This document shows, piece by piece, positions 22,531 to 56,651 of a stretch of DNA of 64,000 bases; position 1 is the stretch's first letter; the number at the start of each line of letters is the position of its first letter. Under the pieces are notes generated by a model that made no database searches, was not told where the DNA came from, and saw only the letters and a program-made list of their open reading frames with translations. The position numbers were made by a program, and so were the translations under genes. Origin of the DNA: Aptenodytes patagonicus (Eukaryota; Chordata; Aves; Sphenisciformes; Spheniscidae). The stretch lies in contig NC_134951.1 of the NCBI RefSeq assembly GCF_965638725.1, positions 1,612,001-1,676,000 on the forward strand, read 5' to 3'.

Positions 22531-23332
22531 TCCTCTTCTCAGAAGTGAGTGCGCCTGGAGAAACCAGCCCCAGGAGCCCGTTCGGGGCAGCGCAGTCTCT
22601 TGGAGCAGCTGAGATGCTTCCCCTTCCCTCACTCTCAGGGCACGAAGCAGCTTCAAGTCGGGGAGGGCAGAAGGATGGTTGAAACCAGTTATTTTCTGGT
22701 CACCCCAGTAACGTTTGGAGCACCGGGCTCCATCTCTGCTATTAAATCACCCGGGGGCAGACCTGGGCTCCCCATCGCTTTAACTCACGGGGTCCAGCCG
22801 CCCGGCTGCGACCGACGCTGCCCAGATTCGCGCCCTGCTTGCCTGAGGAGCACTCGTGAGACGGGGAGCAGATGCTTTGGGGACATTTTCCCTTGACTCT
22901 GCCATGGTGGCAGCTCAGATCAGCTCCAAGCCCCGCTCCGCGGCTGGGAGCGGTTTTGAGGGGACCACAGCGGGACCGTCACCTCCCAGACCCGCGCCGC
23001 GGTGGCATCGCGGTGACAGTGCCGCTCTCTGCTGTCTTTCCAGGAATGAAATTTGGGGCAGGCAGCTCAGCAGAGCATCCCAGACCACGCACCCACCCTG
23101 TGTCCCTGCTGAGGCTCTCCCAGCCCACGTCCAGCTCCATCCATGGCTCCTCCAGCGCTTGCTAATGGTGGGGACATGCAGGACACCCCGTCAGAGGTCC
23201 CCTATGGTGGCTTTCCCTGCTGAGCCTCCTCTCCCACCGCCATCTCAGCTCATCGCTCCCCCTGGTCCCTCCTGGGGGGCTTTGCAAACTGATCCAGGGA
23301 GTAGGTCCACGGGGGACACTAGTACAAGGAGG

Positions 23333-28174
<4,842 letters not shown>

Positions 28175-31099
28175 GGGCCGGGGCAGGCTGCGGTGGGGAC
28201 GGCGAGCGATGCACGCTCCCTCCTCCCGGGGAGCGGGCACAGTGGTGCCCACCTCCAGCCGGACCCTCGCCTCTCCCTGGGAGGACATGGTCGCAACCAT
28301 GGAGGACCCTCGGATGGGAAATGCGGGGTGAAGCAAGAGCTGTGCCGAGGGGTGACCTGGGGATGGTGGGGAGGGACGGCCGCCTGCCATCCTGCCCAGG
28401 GCAGTTGCAGCTGTCCTGGCATCGAGGAAGGCACGGTACAGCTTCCCCATTGACCGAGCGCAGGCTGGAGGCATCTAGGAGAGGCACCTGCTTCTTCAAG
28501 CTGCTGCAAGTCCTACCCAAAACCCAAGAACTGCATCTGGTTGTGACTCCAATGTGCTGGGCAAGAAGAGGGGACCTCACAGCCGCTTTAGGACGCATCC
28601 TGACCGCAGGGTGCTCAGGACCACAGGCTGGCACAGTCATGCATGACATGGGGCAGGCAATAACGCTTCAGATGGTCCATGCAGAAGGGGTACAGTCGTG
28701 GGATAGAGGTCCCCGCGTGGCTCGGGGGTCTCTGCTCTGCAAAGCCCAGCCCAGGTACAGACCCTCCTGCAACCCACCGGCACAAGCAGTGGCTTCCACG
28801 CCACCCCACACTGGAGCTCGGAGCAGCAGGGAGACGGGAACAGCCAAACCAGAAATGTGGGTGGCTTGGAAGGGAAAAACCACCCTGCAGAACGGGATAA
28901 CCCACCCATCCACGGCCAGACGGCGTCCATGGACCCCGGGAGCTCAGGGGTGCTGCCTCGCGCCGAGGCTGGCGAACTTGGCTGGCACAGGGGGAACCTG
29001 CACTGCCGAGGTCCATCCCGAGCAAATCCTCCTCTCCATCCCACGTCAGGCCCCAAACCGTCTGATGACTGCTGCAACCCAGCTTTTAATTTCTAGCTTC
29101 CACATAACCTAAAGGACCCATGCTTACGGAGCATCTACTCTCTTCTTCCACGCCCCGAGAGACACCAGGTTTTTCCTGCAACGTTTTCTCCTCCTGGAGA
29201 CCGACCCATCAGGGTGTTGGATGCAGTCTGAGAGGTTTCAGAAAACACTTTGTGCTTTCAGGAGTGAAATGGGGCGGAATAAACAGTGCCACGGAGGGAC
29301 TTGCCCGTCCCGAGGGTGTTGCAGCCGCTCATGCAGCCTCCGGTGCTGGCAGGCTGGCTCGGGCGTGCACACACAGGGCTGAGAAATGAGATGTGCAAGG
29401 GAGCGAGTGCCCAGGCGTGGCTGGCTGGATGCGTGCGTGCGTGTGTGTGTCTAACCCGGTACACATGGGCTCTGCAGAGCCAGGAGGGCACGGGGGGAGA
29501 GAGCTCTCCTGCGAGGATAATTTCTGTCCTGGTTGGGGCTGTGTCTCCTTGGGGTGATGTGGGGGTGTTGGCTGGAGGTGAACAGGACGGGATGCCCAGC
29601 ACCCCAGGCACTGCCAGGCCACGGCACACAGGGCTTCAGCAGACCTCACCGCAATGGGGCAGAGGGGGAACTTGCTCCCCTTCCCACGTTAATCCCTGCA
29701 GCCCCTCTTGCCAGCCGCAGCCGGCACCCACCACCCCTCTCAGCTCAGCCCTGCCTGGCTGATGAGGCCACCAGAGCACAAGCTCTGGGGTGACCCCCCC
29801 AGTGTGGCACTAGACCCTCAAGCATCCTTCTTTTTTGGGGGGGAGCCCATCTTCATGGCTGTGCTATCCCACATAAACCACTTCCCAGCAGCCTCCACCA
29901 CGAATTGTCCATGATTTCCTTACGGTCTTTGAAAAGCAAAGGTCTGCAGATACTCTCACTAGCAAGCCTTGGGGTGGGAGCAGGGGGAGTCCAGGACCCT
30001 CCTATCGATCGTGGGCTCAACCGGAGGAAAATGGGGCTCCAGAGAGGACGCGGATGCAGCAGACCCGGGTTTACCCCAGCAGCTCCCCCGGGGACGCTGC
30101 CACCGGGACGGCGCTTCCCCACGCCAGCAAGGTGGCTCAGAGGTCTGAGCAGCACAACCCTCACTCTTTCTAAGGAGGTGCTGGTGACCAGGGGACTTGT
30201 CCCCACGGTATGGGGGTGACAGGCAAGCACAGGCACAGCAGGACTTTGTGCATGGTTTATCTCAGCCAGAATGAACAGCGTTGTGGGAAGATGCTGGGGA
30301 AAAGCCCGAACCGTGCGGTTTCCAACTCAAAGCACAAACCGAACAGAGACTTGGTTTGCCGTCGTTGCTTACGCAGAGCAGCTCGGAGAAAACTCAGCTG
30401 GAAGAGGCACCGTTCTCCTGGTTTGTGTCACCGAAGGCTGTGGTCCGGCGGGGTCCCATGCCTCCCCATGCTCTGCAGGCTTGGGGCCGGGCACGCTCCA
30501 GCCATGGGTGCCAGAACCGGCTACACCGCGGCGCGCGGACCCGCCTCCCATCATTAAATAAACTCTTCTATACAATGTACAAGGAAATGCAAACAGTCCC
30601 TCCGGCCACCGCTCCGATGGCCCCTGGGGACCCCTGCGCGGCCCCCCGGGATGCCAGCTCCCCCAGCCGCTGTGCCCCCCGGCTCCCGGCGGCGAGGAGC
30701 GGGGTCCAGGTCCCCATCGCGACACGCCGCCTGCGGCCGGCCGTCCTTGGAGGGGCCGAGGGATGGACACACGGACCTGCTGGCAGCTGGGGAGCAGGGA
30801 GCCGCCAAGCAAAAGGGATCTTCAGCCGCCCTCGGGGACGGCCAGGTCCCCCCCAGCCCTTTCCAGGGACGAGTCACCAGACGCCTCCCTTCTTCAGAAG
30901 ACCGACGAGACTATGCTAAAGACACGAGTGGCTGCAGGAGGAGGGGGGACAGGGAGGGCAGGACGGCGAGGCCACGGGAGACACACAAAAGCCAGCTCCT
31001 CCGCAACGCTCTCCTCCCACCTCCGCCGACCGAAGCACGGCAGTCCCTCTCCTCCTCTCCTTCCCCACCCCTTCTCCTTCCCTCTCTCCTCCCCTGCCC
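28175..31099. other. Convergent 3' regions of CHRNA2 and PTK2B
   Basis: The CHRNA2 3' UTR probably runs to a poly(A) signal at 29278. The PTK2B 3' UTR runs leftward from 31099. I found no canonical AATAAA for PTK2B in the first kilobase. An AT-rich patch at 30545-30600, unlike its surroundings, is the most likely end. No further gene recognised. Confidence 0.55.
29278..29283 (+). terminator. CHRNA2: Probable CHRNA2 poly(A) signal
   Basis: The first AATAAA after the CHRNA2 stop codon, giving a 3' UTR of about 1.1 kb. Inferred from position only. Confidence 0.5.
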
Positions 31100-46887
<15,788 letters not shown>

Positions 46888-46906
46888 CCTCACCACGCCC
46901 GGAGCG

Positions 46907-46921
46907 CTAGGAGCTGAGCAT
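46907..46921 (-). promoter_or_regulatory. PTK2B: Short upstream ORF before the PTK2B start codon
   Basis: If the exon starts at the strong acceptor CTCTCCCGCAG (exon base 46928), the leader carries ATG CTC AGC TCC TAG, a four-codon ORF ending 19 nt before the main ATG at 46887. Such short upstream ORFs usually lower translation. Whether this leader is used is inferred. Confidence 0.45.
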
Positions 46922-47236
46922 CCCTTCCCTGCGGGAGAGACACGGTGGGAACCCTGGGGAGGGGGGGGCGGTCACCCTGCAGGGTGGGGAGAGGGTCGGG
47001 GGGAATGGGGATGGGAGAGGCAGGGGTGGGACGGGGACAGCGGGGACACCCCGGGGTGGGTGGGGAAGGGAAGGAGGGAAGGGATGGAGAGATGGATGGA
47101 GACAGAGATGGAGAGAGAAAATAAAGAAAGAGAGAGTGCGACAAAGGGTGCCCTCCATGTGCACGGCCATGCACGGCCACCGGGTACCGCCGGGGCCCCA
47201 AGCCCAGCTCCTCCGAGCAGACCCTGGTGTCCTTGC

Positions 47237-47424
47237 CACCTCCAGAGCAATAGCCTTGTATCCCACCACCTCCAGAGCAATACCGCTGTGTCCCCAACAC
47301 CTCCAGAGCAGCGCCTATGGGTCCCCATCACCTCCAGAGCAATACCTCTGTGTCCTTGTCACCTCAGAGCAATAGCTCTGTGTCCCCACCACCTCCAGAG
47401 CAATACCTCTGCGTCCCCAGCACT
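47237..47424. repeat. ~31-nt minisatellite x 6
   Basis: Six copies start with CACCTCCAGAGCAATA (one lacks a C, one is changed) followed by about 15 variable bases ending TGTCCCC. Spacing is 30-31 nt. It sits about 300 nt upstream of the first PTK2B coding exon, in presumed 5' intron. Confidence 0.92.
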
Positions 47425-48112
47425 CACCATTTTTTCCCCCCCATGAAACCCGGGTGAAGGTTTTGGGCTGCAGCTTCCCAGCACGGGTACCCGCAGCTGC
47501 AGCTGCGGTTCGGCAGCGTGACCTCCCAACCGAGCTGAATTTAGCAGACAGCTTTGCAAAAAACGAATAAAAAGCAAATTGGAGCAAGCAAGCCGGGTTC
47601 CTTCTCCCCTGGAAGGGCAATATTGATTTATATCGATTTGTTCTTTTATTTTTAGAGGGGATAAAACCCAGAAGCCTGCTCAAAAAAATGTCATTTGAGC
47701 CAGAAGGGAAGTGGCTTGAGTTTTCCCTTTGCTGAGAAAAACATTTAACGGGGTATGTGGGTCTTGGATGATCCGAATGGATACAAAATTTTCCTCTTCA
47801 CCTGGCTTTCGGGTTGCAAGCTGGGCAGGGCTGGCACAGAAGTGGGTCTGCTCTCGGCTGCTTTCTCCACCTCTCTGGACATGCACTTGGGCTGAGGCCA
47901 GGCAAACTCAGCTCACATAACCCCCGAAGAGCAAAGGTGTTTGTCTCAGCCCGGCCACCGGCTTCCCAGGCAACGCGGAGCTTTGCACGGAGCCTGAGCG
48001 AGCAAAACACCAGCCAGCACATCCCTTCACTGCCCCCCCGGCCAGCTGCACGGGGTAAATGCAGGTTTGCAAAGAGCTGCTCCAAACCGCATTTGTTTTT
48101 TGGCACGAAATT

Positions 48113-48131
48113 AAAAAAAAAAAAAAAAAAA
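48113..48131. repeat. A19 homopolymer
   Basis: Nineteen A after GGCACGAAATT. Could be a retrocopy tail, but no element body is visible before it. Confidence 0.8.
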
Positions 48132-50194
48132 GTGGAAGTTCACCCGTTAGGCTGCTTCCGAGTTGGAGCCCCGGCTGAGCTCGGGCCTCGAGTTACTGAT
48201 TAAACAGCCAAGAAGCAGTTTGCAAACTGGAGCGTTGCAGCTCTTGCGTGCGTCACTCTGGGTCTGCACCCTGGAAAGGTCCCAGCGTGGCTCCGGGGGG
48301 GGGGGCTTCTGGAGGGGCAGAGGGGTTGGGGAAGGGCTGGGGTGCCCGGAGGGTCTCCCCGGCTCTGCCCTGCGAAGGCAGGCAGGGTGAGGAGCAGACC
48401 TGGAAGACGCTGCAGGGAGGGGAAGGGGTGGGTGGGACCGGCTGCGGATGTCCCATACATCCCCGTGCGTGGGGCTGAGGGTCCTGCCCTCCCCACGATA
48501 CCTACGGGGTCGTAGAGACGAGACAGCCTCTAACACGGCAGCAAACAGGATCAGAGCATCCCTCATCTCACCCAGGGCAATGCAGCCAAACCTCGCGGCT
48601 GGCTGCCTCGGCACTGGAGCGGATGGGGAGCGCCGGCGCGGAGCCCCGGCAGCACCGACCTGGGGTGGAGGCAGCGAGGATGGGCTGCTGTCACCCTTGC
48701 AGGGCTCAGGGGAGGCTCTGCCCCACGCCACAAACCTGAACCGCAGGTCCGGGCTGCAGCCATCCCCCCAGCACCGGCTTCTGCAAAACCAAGCGCCGAC
48801 GGGGGGGGGGGACGGACGGACAGCAAGAAAAGCACGCAGCAAGGAGCTGCCAGCAGGAACCCTTCCCGAGGCCGGCTGCCGAGGTTTTCTCTCCCCGTTC
48901 CCCCGCTTCCCCTTCCTCACTGAGATTTGCACCAACATTTGCACAGCGCTTAGAGACGGCTTCACTGTAATTACAGCCCCGCACGAGTTTGCGCGCTAGC
49001 GGGACGCTGCGTGCTGCCTCCTGCAAGCTTCGTCTTTTTAAAGCAACTCTCCTGAGTCACTGGCCTAAAAATACGTGCGGCGTAGCCTGGCACTTTCAGG
49101 TCCGTACAAAGGGTTTTGCTGGCAGCAGTGCAATGCGTGGACAGCCCAGACTTCGTTCTCCAGGTTTCTCCAAGGGAACAGGGAAAGAGGCTCCGCAGCC
49201 CCCATGGCTGCGATGGAGCATTGCTACGACAGCGATGGGATGCTGGGATGCTAACCTTGGACCTGAGCAAGGCAGCAGCGCTGAGCTGGGCACCCTCGCC
49301 TCCGGCATGGGCCGGCACCGAGCCCAGCCACGCTTACGGGCACGTGCACGTGAGCTCACACGTGTTTTCATACCGGGTTTTGGGTTGGTGTTTTTTTTTT
49401 TCTTTCCCTCGCAGCAGTGTCTCGGGCTGCACAGAGAGGGTCTTGCAGCAACTCACATCCTTTGCAGAACACCCCTATGGCCGGCTCTCTGCAGGTGATG
49501 CGCCTTTTAGCCAGGCCCCCTTCTCATGTGGGCTGCAAGGGCTGGCCAAAGCAGGGACAAGCAGGACATCCCCCCTTGCCCTGCCCTGTCTCCGGCCATG
49601 CCGGGGAAGCCGAGGCCACCCCTGCAAGCGATATCATGGATGCTACGTGCCTGAGAGACACCAGCCCTCAGACCGCATCCACGCAGCGGCTGCCCAGCAT
49701 CACGCTGTGCTGGATGAGTGTTTCCTGCTCAACCATAGGCTCAAAGAGCAACAGGGTCAAGCAAAATCAGCAGTCCCCCGTCCCAGCTCAGCAGCAGGCG
49801 CAGAAATGCTCCGCTTTCAGGCTTTGCTACAGCTCTTGCTGCTCTGCAAAAGCAGCTGGTACCCAAAGAACTTCTCCTCCCAGAAATATCTAAAATAAAG
49901 ATCTCTTCTGCTAAATAGCTAAAAAATGAACCCTGCGTCCTCTGGGTCTCAGAGGGAGCCTCCCAGGGGGGGTGTTGGGGTGGGGACGATGGCCCGAGCC
50001 AGCCCCTGGGGAGGGGGAGCTCAGCTCTCGGTTGAGAGGGGCAGTTGCTGAGCACATGTGCCGGGAACGTTTCACTTTGGCTCTTCTTCTTTTTCCCCAC
50101 TTTCTCTTCATTTTCTATTTTCTTCCTCCAGTCCCATTCCCATGACACGTCCCCTCACGCTCTCCACGTGGTGATGGGGCTGAGCCCACGGGGC

Positions 50195-50232
50195 CAGGGC
50201 TGGGGCCAGGGCTGGGGCCAGGGCTGGGGCTG
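50195..50232. repeat. 12-nt GGGGCCAGGGCT repeat
   Basis: Three to four copies of the unit, with G triplets that could fold as a G-quadruplex on the plus strand. Confidence 0.8.
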
Positions 50233-51374
50233 AAGGTCCCCTCTGTGTCCCTGCCCCGACGAGTGATGCTGCTGGGGAGCGGGATGCAGAGAGCATCTTA
50301 CAGACAGCATCCCGCAGAGAGCATCCCGCAGGCAGCATCCCGCTGCCCCTGAGCTGCGCCTCCGACCGTCGCGGCCGGAGATGGACAGGGCTGGAGGCAG
50401 CCAGCGTGAACAAGGGCACATCCCGCATTTTGATGACCCCTCAAGCCCAGCGCGGACACGAGGGATGGCTCCGTCCCTCCAGCCGAGCACCCCGCAGCCT
50501 CCCAGCCCCTGCACGCCCCAGGCTCATGCTCTGCCCTTGCACATCCCTGCCTTGCCTGGGTCAAGATGCCCGTCCAAAATAAAGCTGGCAAGCGCAGCGA
50601 AGGCAGTGCCTGCACCCTGCCTGCCCTGCGGCTGTGCGGTGCCCGGGGGGCACATCCCCGCTGCCCCCCGACCAGGCATCCCTGGGGCCATTTGGCTGGA
50701 GGGGACATGCCCCGTATGGACCCGGCCATACTCTGCCTCTCGGCTTCAGGGCTGGAGAAGGGGCCTTGGCCACAGCCCGAGCCCCCCCGTACCTCCACCC
50801 CCTGCCCACTCGCCTCCCCTCCGGCGTGGGGACGTGTCCCGCGGGAGCCCAGCTCTGTTCCCAGCCTTGCCAGACACGTGACGCAGCCCCAGCCGGGCAC
50901 ACAGGGACGGAGGAACCCACAAAATGAAACCGAGAGCTTGCACTGCTTCCACCACCACCAACATCCCCTTGCTGCAGCCTCCGTGTCCCCCCCCGGCAGC
51001 CCCTGTTGCCTTCTCCTGTGGGTGACACCCCAAAAGGTCCCCGCGGCGGCTCAGAGCCACCTCCCGTCCCATACCTCGGCACAGTCCCAGACCAGGAAGT
51101 TTCTCTGGTCGCTCCCACACTCTCGGAAAAGTTTTGTGCCCCGGGTGCAGCTTCCTCCAGCCCTGCCCCGAACCCCAGACACACCTGGGCTGATGGCCAC
51201 GGCCACAGTGACACACTGAAACCCCACCGAGCCCCTTCTCCAACTCAGTGTGATGAGTTTGCACGTGCTCAGCCCCTCACCCACCTCCTCGGGGTGACGC
51301 TCTCCGTCCGGCTGTTGCACCCCGGGGCACCCAGGCACCCAGGGAAGGAAGAGCAGGAGGAAAGCGGCACTTAC

Positions 51375-51467
51375 GGAGAGGCGGCCGTCCCCACGCCGAG
51401 CCCGCACTGACCGAGCCGGCGCTTCCTGCCGCAGCTGACAAGTGTGCGCAGAGGCATTTATTTGCAT
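51375..51467 (-). promoter_or_regulatory. PTK2B: Candidate PTK2B first exon with octamer motif
   Basis: On the minus strand a CpG-containing stretch ends in CCGCCTCTCC|GTAAGTGCC, a near-perfect splice donor (exon end 51375). Upstream of it, ATGCAAAT (plus-strand bases 51460-51467) is an exact POU/Oct octamer, followed by AATAAATGCC. The strand and donor fit a noncoding first exon of PTK2B splicing to 46928. Inferred only from motifs. Confidence 0.4.
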
Positions 51468-54400
51468 AGCACCCAGGCAGGCAGGGCCCACGCGCAGGCA
51501 CGCTCACGCACATGCTGCAAGCGGCTGCTTGAGCTCGTCATACAGATGGGGAAACTGAGGCACGGCTCACCCAGCCTGGGGAGACCAGTTTGGGTGGTCC
51601 CACTGCGGGGCGGCAGGTGCAAGGCAGCAGGCAGAGCCGGCAGCTCGCGTCCCTCTCCTCTGCAAACCCCAAAGCCCAGGTCCCGCAACCTCGAAGCGCC
51701 TGTCCCGGGGGGAATCCAACCCGAGGACCCTACAGGAAGCAGGGAACGGGGACAATGGTGACCCGCGACTTACCCCGGCCACCCAGGAGGGTCTCCAGCT
51801 GCCAGACCAGCCCGTGGGCTCCATCATCCCTCATGCCGGCACCCAGCGCCTCCCTCCCCAAACCATCCCGCCCCTTCTCTCGGCGGCCACCAAGTTGGAT
51901 CCCGGCTCCATCCAAGGAAAAGGCAGCCCTGGGAGCAACCCCGTCTCCGTGGTCCCTTCCCGGCGCGGGGACCTGAGTCAGCCCGGGGAGCAGCATTCCT
52001 CCATGGCAGGGGACAGCGCAGGCAGGGCCCCAGCAGGCAGGGCTGCCTGCTCTGCCCCAGGCCCTTCCCCTATCTATGCAGGTATTTAAATGACTCATTA
52101 CTTTATTGCTCCGGTTCCCGGGGGAACAGGCAGGCTCTCACCCTGTTTGAGGCGGTGGCACCTACGGCACCGCACTCCAGCCCTGCTTCAGCAACGAAAC
52201 TAGCGAGTTTCCACCATAAAACCGGGAATGGGGATGGGTGGTCTCCAAGCCATCACTCCCAGCGGTCCGACCACCCTGCTGCACTCCCAGCCTTATCTCC
52301 CGTTCCCCATATCTACCCCAAATCTGCCTTGCCCAGCTCCCATCCATCACTCCAACCCTGTCCCCAGCGGAGACGCGGGGCAGGTTTTTGCCTCCCACCG
52401 CAGATCCTGGATAGGTATTGAGGGCTGGCAACACAAAAACATGCCTCAGGGTGCTGCCGGGACCTCCATGACGGCTGGGAGCCGAGCCCCAGACAGATCC
52501 CAGCCTCTGCCATGGAGTGTAATGCCAGCTGTCCTGTCTCCTTGCACATCACATCCCTGTCCTCCATCCTCTTTTCCCGCGGTCCTGCCCGCCCGGGGCA
52601 TCTCTCCCCTTTCCCACCAGCGAGGGTTCATCCCTGCAGGATTTCACACCAGCTGGACCTGGCACGTCCCTGGCACACGCACGATGCTGCCGGCTTGGCA
52701 AGCAGGATGCGACGGCCCTTCGAGGTGGGATGTGAGATGGGATGGCAGCGGGGAGCGTGGTCCAGGGGTGGGAGCTGGCTGGGGGGCACCGGGACTGTCC
52801 CGCCGCCCCCGTTCCCCTCCCCAGACAGGCAGCGCTGCGGCAGGCTGGGGACCGAGGGCTCCTCACGTGATGTCCCTGCAGAGGAAGCCTGTGTTTCGCA
52901 AAGCAAAGGAAATGACACAGGCTCCGGTCGGCGAGGATGGGCCGCCCGGGAGGGGGGGTTGGAGCAGGTACAGAAGCGCTGTCCCCTCTGCTAAGGGACC
53001 CCCAAAACACGGCCCCGCCCCTGCTGACACCCCCATCCCTGGTGCAGCAGCTCCCCACAAGAGCCAAAAACACCCCCAGCAGACGACAAGCATCCCCCAG
53101 ACCTCCTCAGGTCCCATCGCATTTCTGCCCATCTGACACCCTTCCTGCTACAACAGCAGCCCAGGACCCCTCATCCTGTCTCCTGGGGGGGGATATCCCT
53201 CCCCCAGGCAGGCACCCTCTTTTTCAGACTGGGAAAACATCGGTGTGACTGGTTTTGGGTGCAGGGCTGGGCATGGACCCGCATCCCATCTACCCCTGCA
53301 TCCCATCTCCCATCCCGATGCTGCGACTGTGACCTGCACCCGAACAGCCGGTGAGACGGCCGGTACCGGCGACGCGCTCCCGGGGAATTAGAAATAACAC
53401 GCGGAGAGCTGCCATCAAAGCCCACACGTGGCAGCTCTGCTGGAGGGGGTGACTCAGGCACGGGGGAAAGATCTCCGTGTTCCCGGCGCAGAGCAGCGCT
53501 GTTTATCGGGAGCCGGGGATGGGACGAGGCAGGACCATCTGGGGAGGAACGGCTCACCAGGAGATGGGGACGGCGGCTCTGCCAGTGGCTGCTCGGGGAG
53601 GAGATGACAGGCTGCCGGCACACCAGTCCCCGAGGTGCCGGGATGCTGGTGCAAGGCTCCCTACGAGGGTGCAGCAGGGCGAGGGGCTCAGGGACCCCCC
53701 AGCCATGGCCATGGCCAATGCGGTGCCTGGTCCTGAAGACAAAATGTCCCCCCTGAGCCCCTGCTAACTGCTCCTGGCCACCTCCTCCCCTGGCAAGGGG
53801 AGCTCTGCAGCCACCCCCCAAGCATTTTGTGGGCCCCGTGGCTGCAGGGGGGCCACAGCATCCTCCCCCCAGGGCAGACTGCCCAGGTTTCAGAGGCAAG
53901 GTTTGCCTTGAACGGTCCCTTCTGGTCTCCACTCCGATGCAGATCTTCCTGCCAGAACTGCCTGCGCATTGCCCCTTGGCCACGCCAGAGCCATCAGCTT
54001 CTCCGCATTGCTCCAGCTAGGAGCAATCCCGTGGCCGCAGGGGGAAAAGATGCCCCCCCAAGCAGCCCCAGGCTTTGCAGGAAGAGGGGGTTCACCCTAA
54101 ATCCCTCATCTTTTATGCCAGAAGAGAAACAACTCACAACTGAGCCAGCGAAGCTGCGTTTTTATACTCCCCTGCCTGCTGCCTGCAGCTGCCAGACACA
54201 AAAAGGATCAGAGGCAGGCTCTGAGATCTGGTTTCCAGCCCGTCCTACTAAGGGACTGAGGTCCCAGGGCCCCGCAGACGTGCTACAATCCTGTATCACG
54301 GGGGTCGTCCTGGGGCTCCCACTCATTCTTACAATTAATAATGGAGTTATCACTTGGTCCGTGTTTTTTCTTGTACCTTCACAACCAAAAATGGGTCCAA

Positions 54401-56651
54401 CACTGCTCCAGCCGAGACCGATGCGACTATGGTGTAAGGAAAAGGGTCAAACATACCAATAGCCTGGAAGAGCTCCCAAAATCAGGCCTTGGGGGTTCTG
54501 AAAGCCCTTGAGGGCAGCTGTAGAGGGGATGCGGGAGGTGCTTCTCGCTCTGGGATGATGCAGGAGGACAGGGCTGAGACAGCATCCCCAGGCCAAGGGG
54601 CTGGAGCGGGCTGGCAGGGCTCAACCTTCCCCACCAAACCAAACCACCCAAGCTCACACAACACTGTCAGGCTAAAAATAACCCCTGAGCAGCACTCAAA
54701 GCCTCCCCTCGGGGAGGGGAAACAGCTTCCCAGGAACAGGGTGGGCGTATTTCCCGGTAATCTTTCTGCGGGAGAAGGAAGCGGAGTGGGCGAGGGTTTG
54801 CAGCATCATTTTTGGCACGGCGGGAAGTGTGCCGGCGGGTCCTGGTCGCTAAGCATCCCGGTCACCAGGCAACCCGCGGGAATCACGGGAGATGCTGCTC
54901 CTGCTTCCTTTCGGGAAGGGAGAGGGAAAGGAAAACAGAGGGTCTGGGGTAGAAACCCACCCTGTGCGTGAGGCTGGGAGGGAGCTGGCACTGGGCATCG
55001 GCCGTGGGATGCGGCTGGCATCACCGCCTCGAGATGCCCATCAGGGTTCCTACCGCAGGCACAGACCTGTGCTCGTCCCTCCTCTCCCGCCGCTACCAAA
55101 ACCGTCCAGCCCCTGGCACCCTGGGTGCTTACACTAATTCCACCTACCATATTCATCTCAGCTGTATGAAGAAAACTCATCTCCTCCAAAATTCCTGGCT
55201 AGGTTGTGGCTTTTTTGGCAGAAATTTCCCGGGAGGGTGCCGAGCTGCAGCTCCTCCAGCGCCCACCCGAGCCCTTCCCCTGCACCGACCAGGAATTTCA
55301 AGCTCCAGCCGCTTCTCCGCAGCCTGGAAAAGCCCTCGGCCGCGGTCACACCGCGCCGTGACAACTTCCCCGGGCAAAAAACGCCGAGCACCAGCTCGGA
55401 AGTCACCCCCGAGCCCCGCTTCGAAACTCATTTCCCTTTCCAAAGCGCCAGGCTCCACCACCGAACCCTCTCAATATGCTCGGTAGGTTCGTTAGCAGGT
55501 CCCACGCCACCCATGATATTATCTATACTGTCCTCCATGGCTGCAGCATGGCTTTACAGCCGCCCCTCCGGTCGGGCTGCCTGAGAGCTGCGCAGTCCCA
55601 GCACACTCAGCTGGGTTTGCGAAATGTGGGAAGTTTGCATTTCCCAGGGGAATTCAGCTGAGTTTGGGGGAAATTAACTGCTGTCATTTAATTAAGCATT
55701 TTATTTTCTTGCTCGTCAATCATTTCTATCACACTGCTGCACAGGCTTACGGATGACCCGCTCGGCACCAAACTGGAAGTTTTTTACGCTCTGCAAAGTT
55801 TTCATTTTAAAAAACGAAATAAGCTAAAGGACCCCCCGAGGTGCCTTCAACTCTCCGTCCACCTGGCCTGAGCTGCAGACGCACCAGCTCAGGCCAAAAC
55901 ACGACGTTTAAGCCCCTTGAACTCCCCCAAACCGGGTGACTTCTAAACTTTTTTCAGTGCGAGGTCTCGACCTCGTTTTTGACCTCGAGGTTTTCTTGTG
56001 ATTTGGGGCCAGGAGTGCAGGTCCCAGCAGGGGGGGGAAAGGCAGCTTCATTTCACGTCACCCCGTCTCGGCACAGGGCCAGGGCAGCGATGCTCTCGCC
56101 TATGGAGCAGAGCCGGCTGAGCATCCCGTGCTGTCTCTGCAAGGGGAAGGGTTTGGGGACGGGGGGGGATTTCCCAGCTGAAATCCCTCGGTGTTTCAGC
56201 CTTTGGAGATAAAACCAGGCAACAAAATGCCCCGGTTTCTGCCAGGTGGAAATTCCCCGCTTGCTGGAAGCAGCCCCAGCGGGGCCCCGTGGGGACAGGC
56301 CAGATCCTGGTGACACAGGCAGGTATTTTGCCTCTGGCTGGCTGCAATGGCAGAGGGAGGTGAAGGCAATCCCCCTTCCTCCTCCTCCTCCGCCGTGTGC
56401 TCTGCCGTGGGTCAGAGCAGGGAGGGGGGCCCCAATCAGCCCCCCCCAGCCCTGCAGCCTGGCTCCCCCTGGCCTGGCACCCAGCCTTCCCCTGCTCTAA
56501 CTCAGCAACCGCAACACCCGGCTGGAACGGGGCAAGGAAAAGCCTCCAGCTGCGGGGCAGGCAGAGCCCCCTCGCGGGCCCTGGGGAGGGAAGGGATGAT
56601 TTCCTTCATGCAGGCCTGCATGGGGCGTAGCTGGGCAGGGGGAGCGGGGTG

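Larger units (their letters stand above)
17794..23043. other. Intergenic region upstream of CHRNA2
   Basis: It probably contains the 3' UTR of the preceding gene: AATAAA at 18521-18526 and another at 18780-18785. It also has a 12-nt tandem array (20310-20515), a palindromic double AATAAA (21202-21220) and a degenerate GGAT array (22411-22530). Many open frames occur because stop triplets are rare in GC-rich DNA. None shows a protein family that I recognise. Confidence 0.6.

Noticed and set aside
47237-47424. Six regularly spaced repeats resembling a small CRISPR array
   Set aside because: The genome is a vertebrate, the spacers are themselves similar to one another, and it is an ordinary minisatellite.
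53820-54460. Possible solo LTR or other retroelement remnant
   Set aside because: No matching terminal inverted dinucleotides with target duplications and no primer-binding or coding remnant could be supported.
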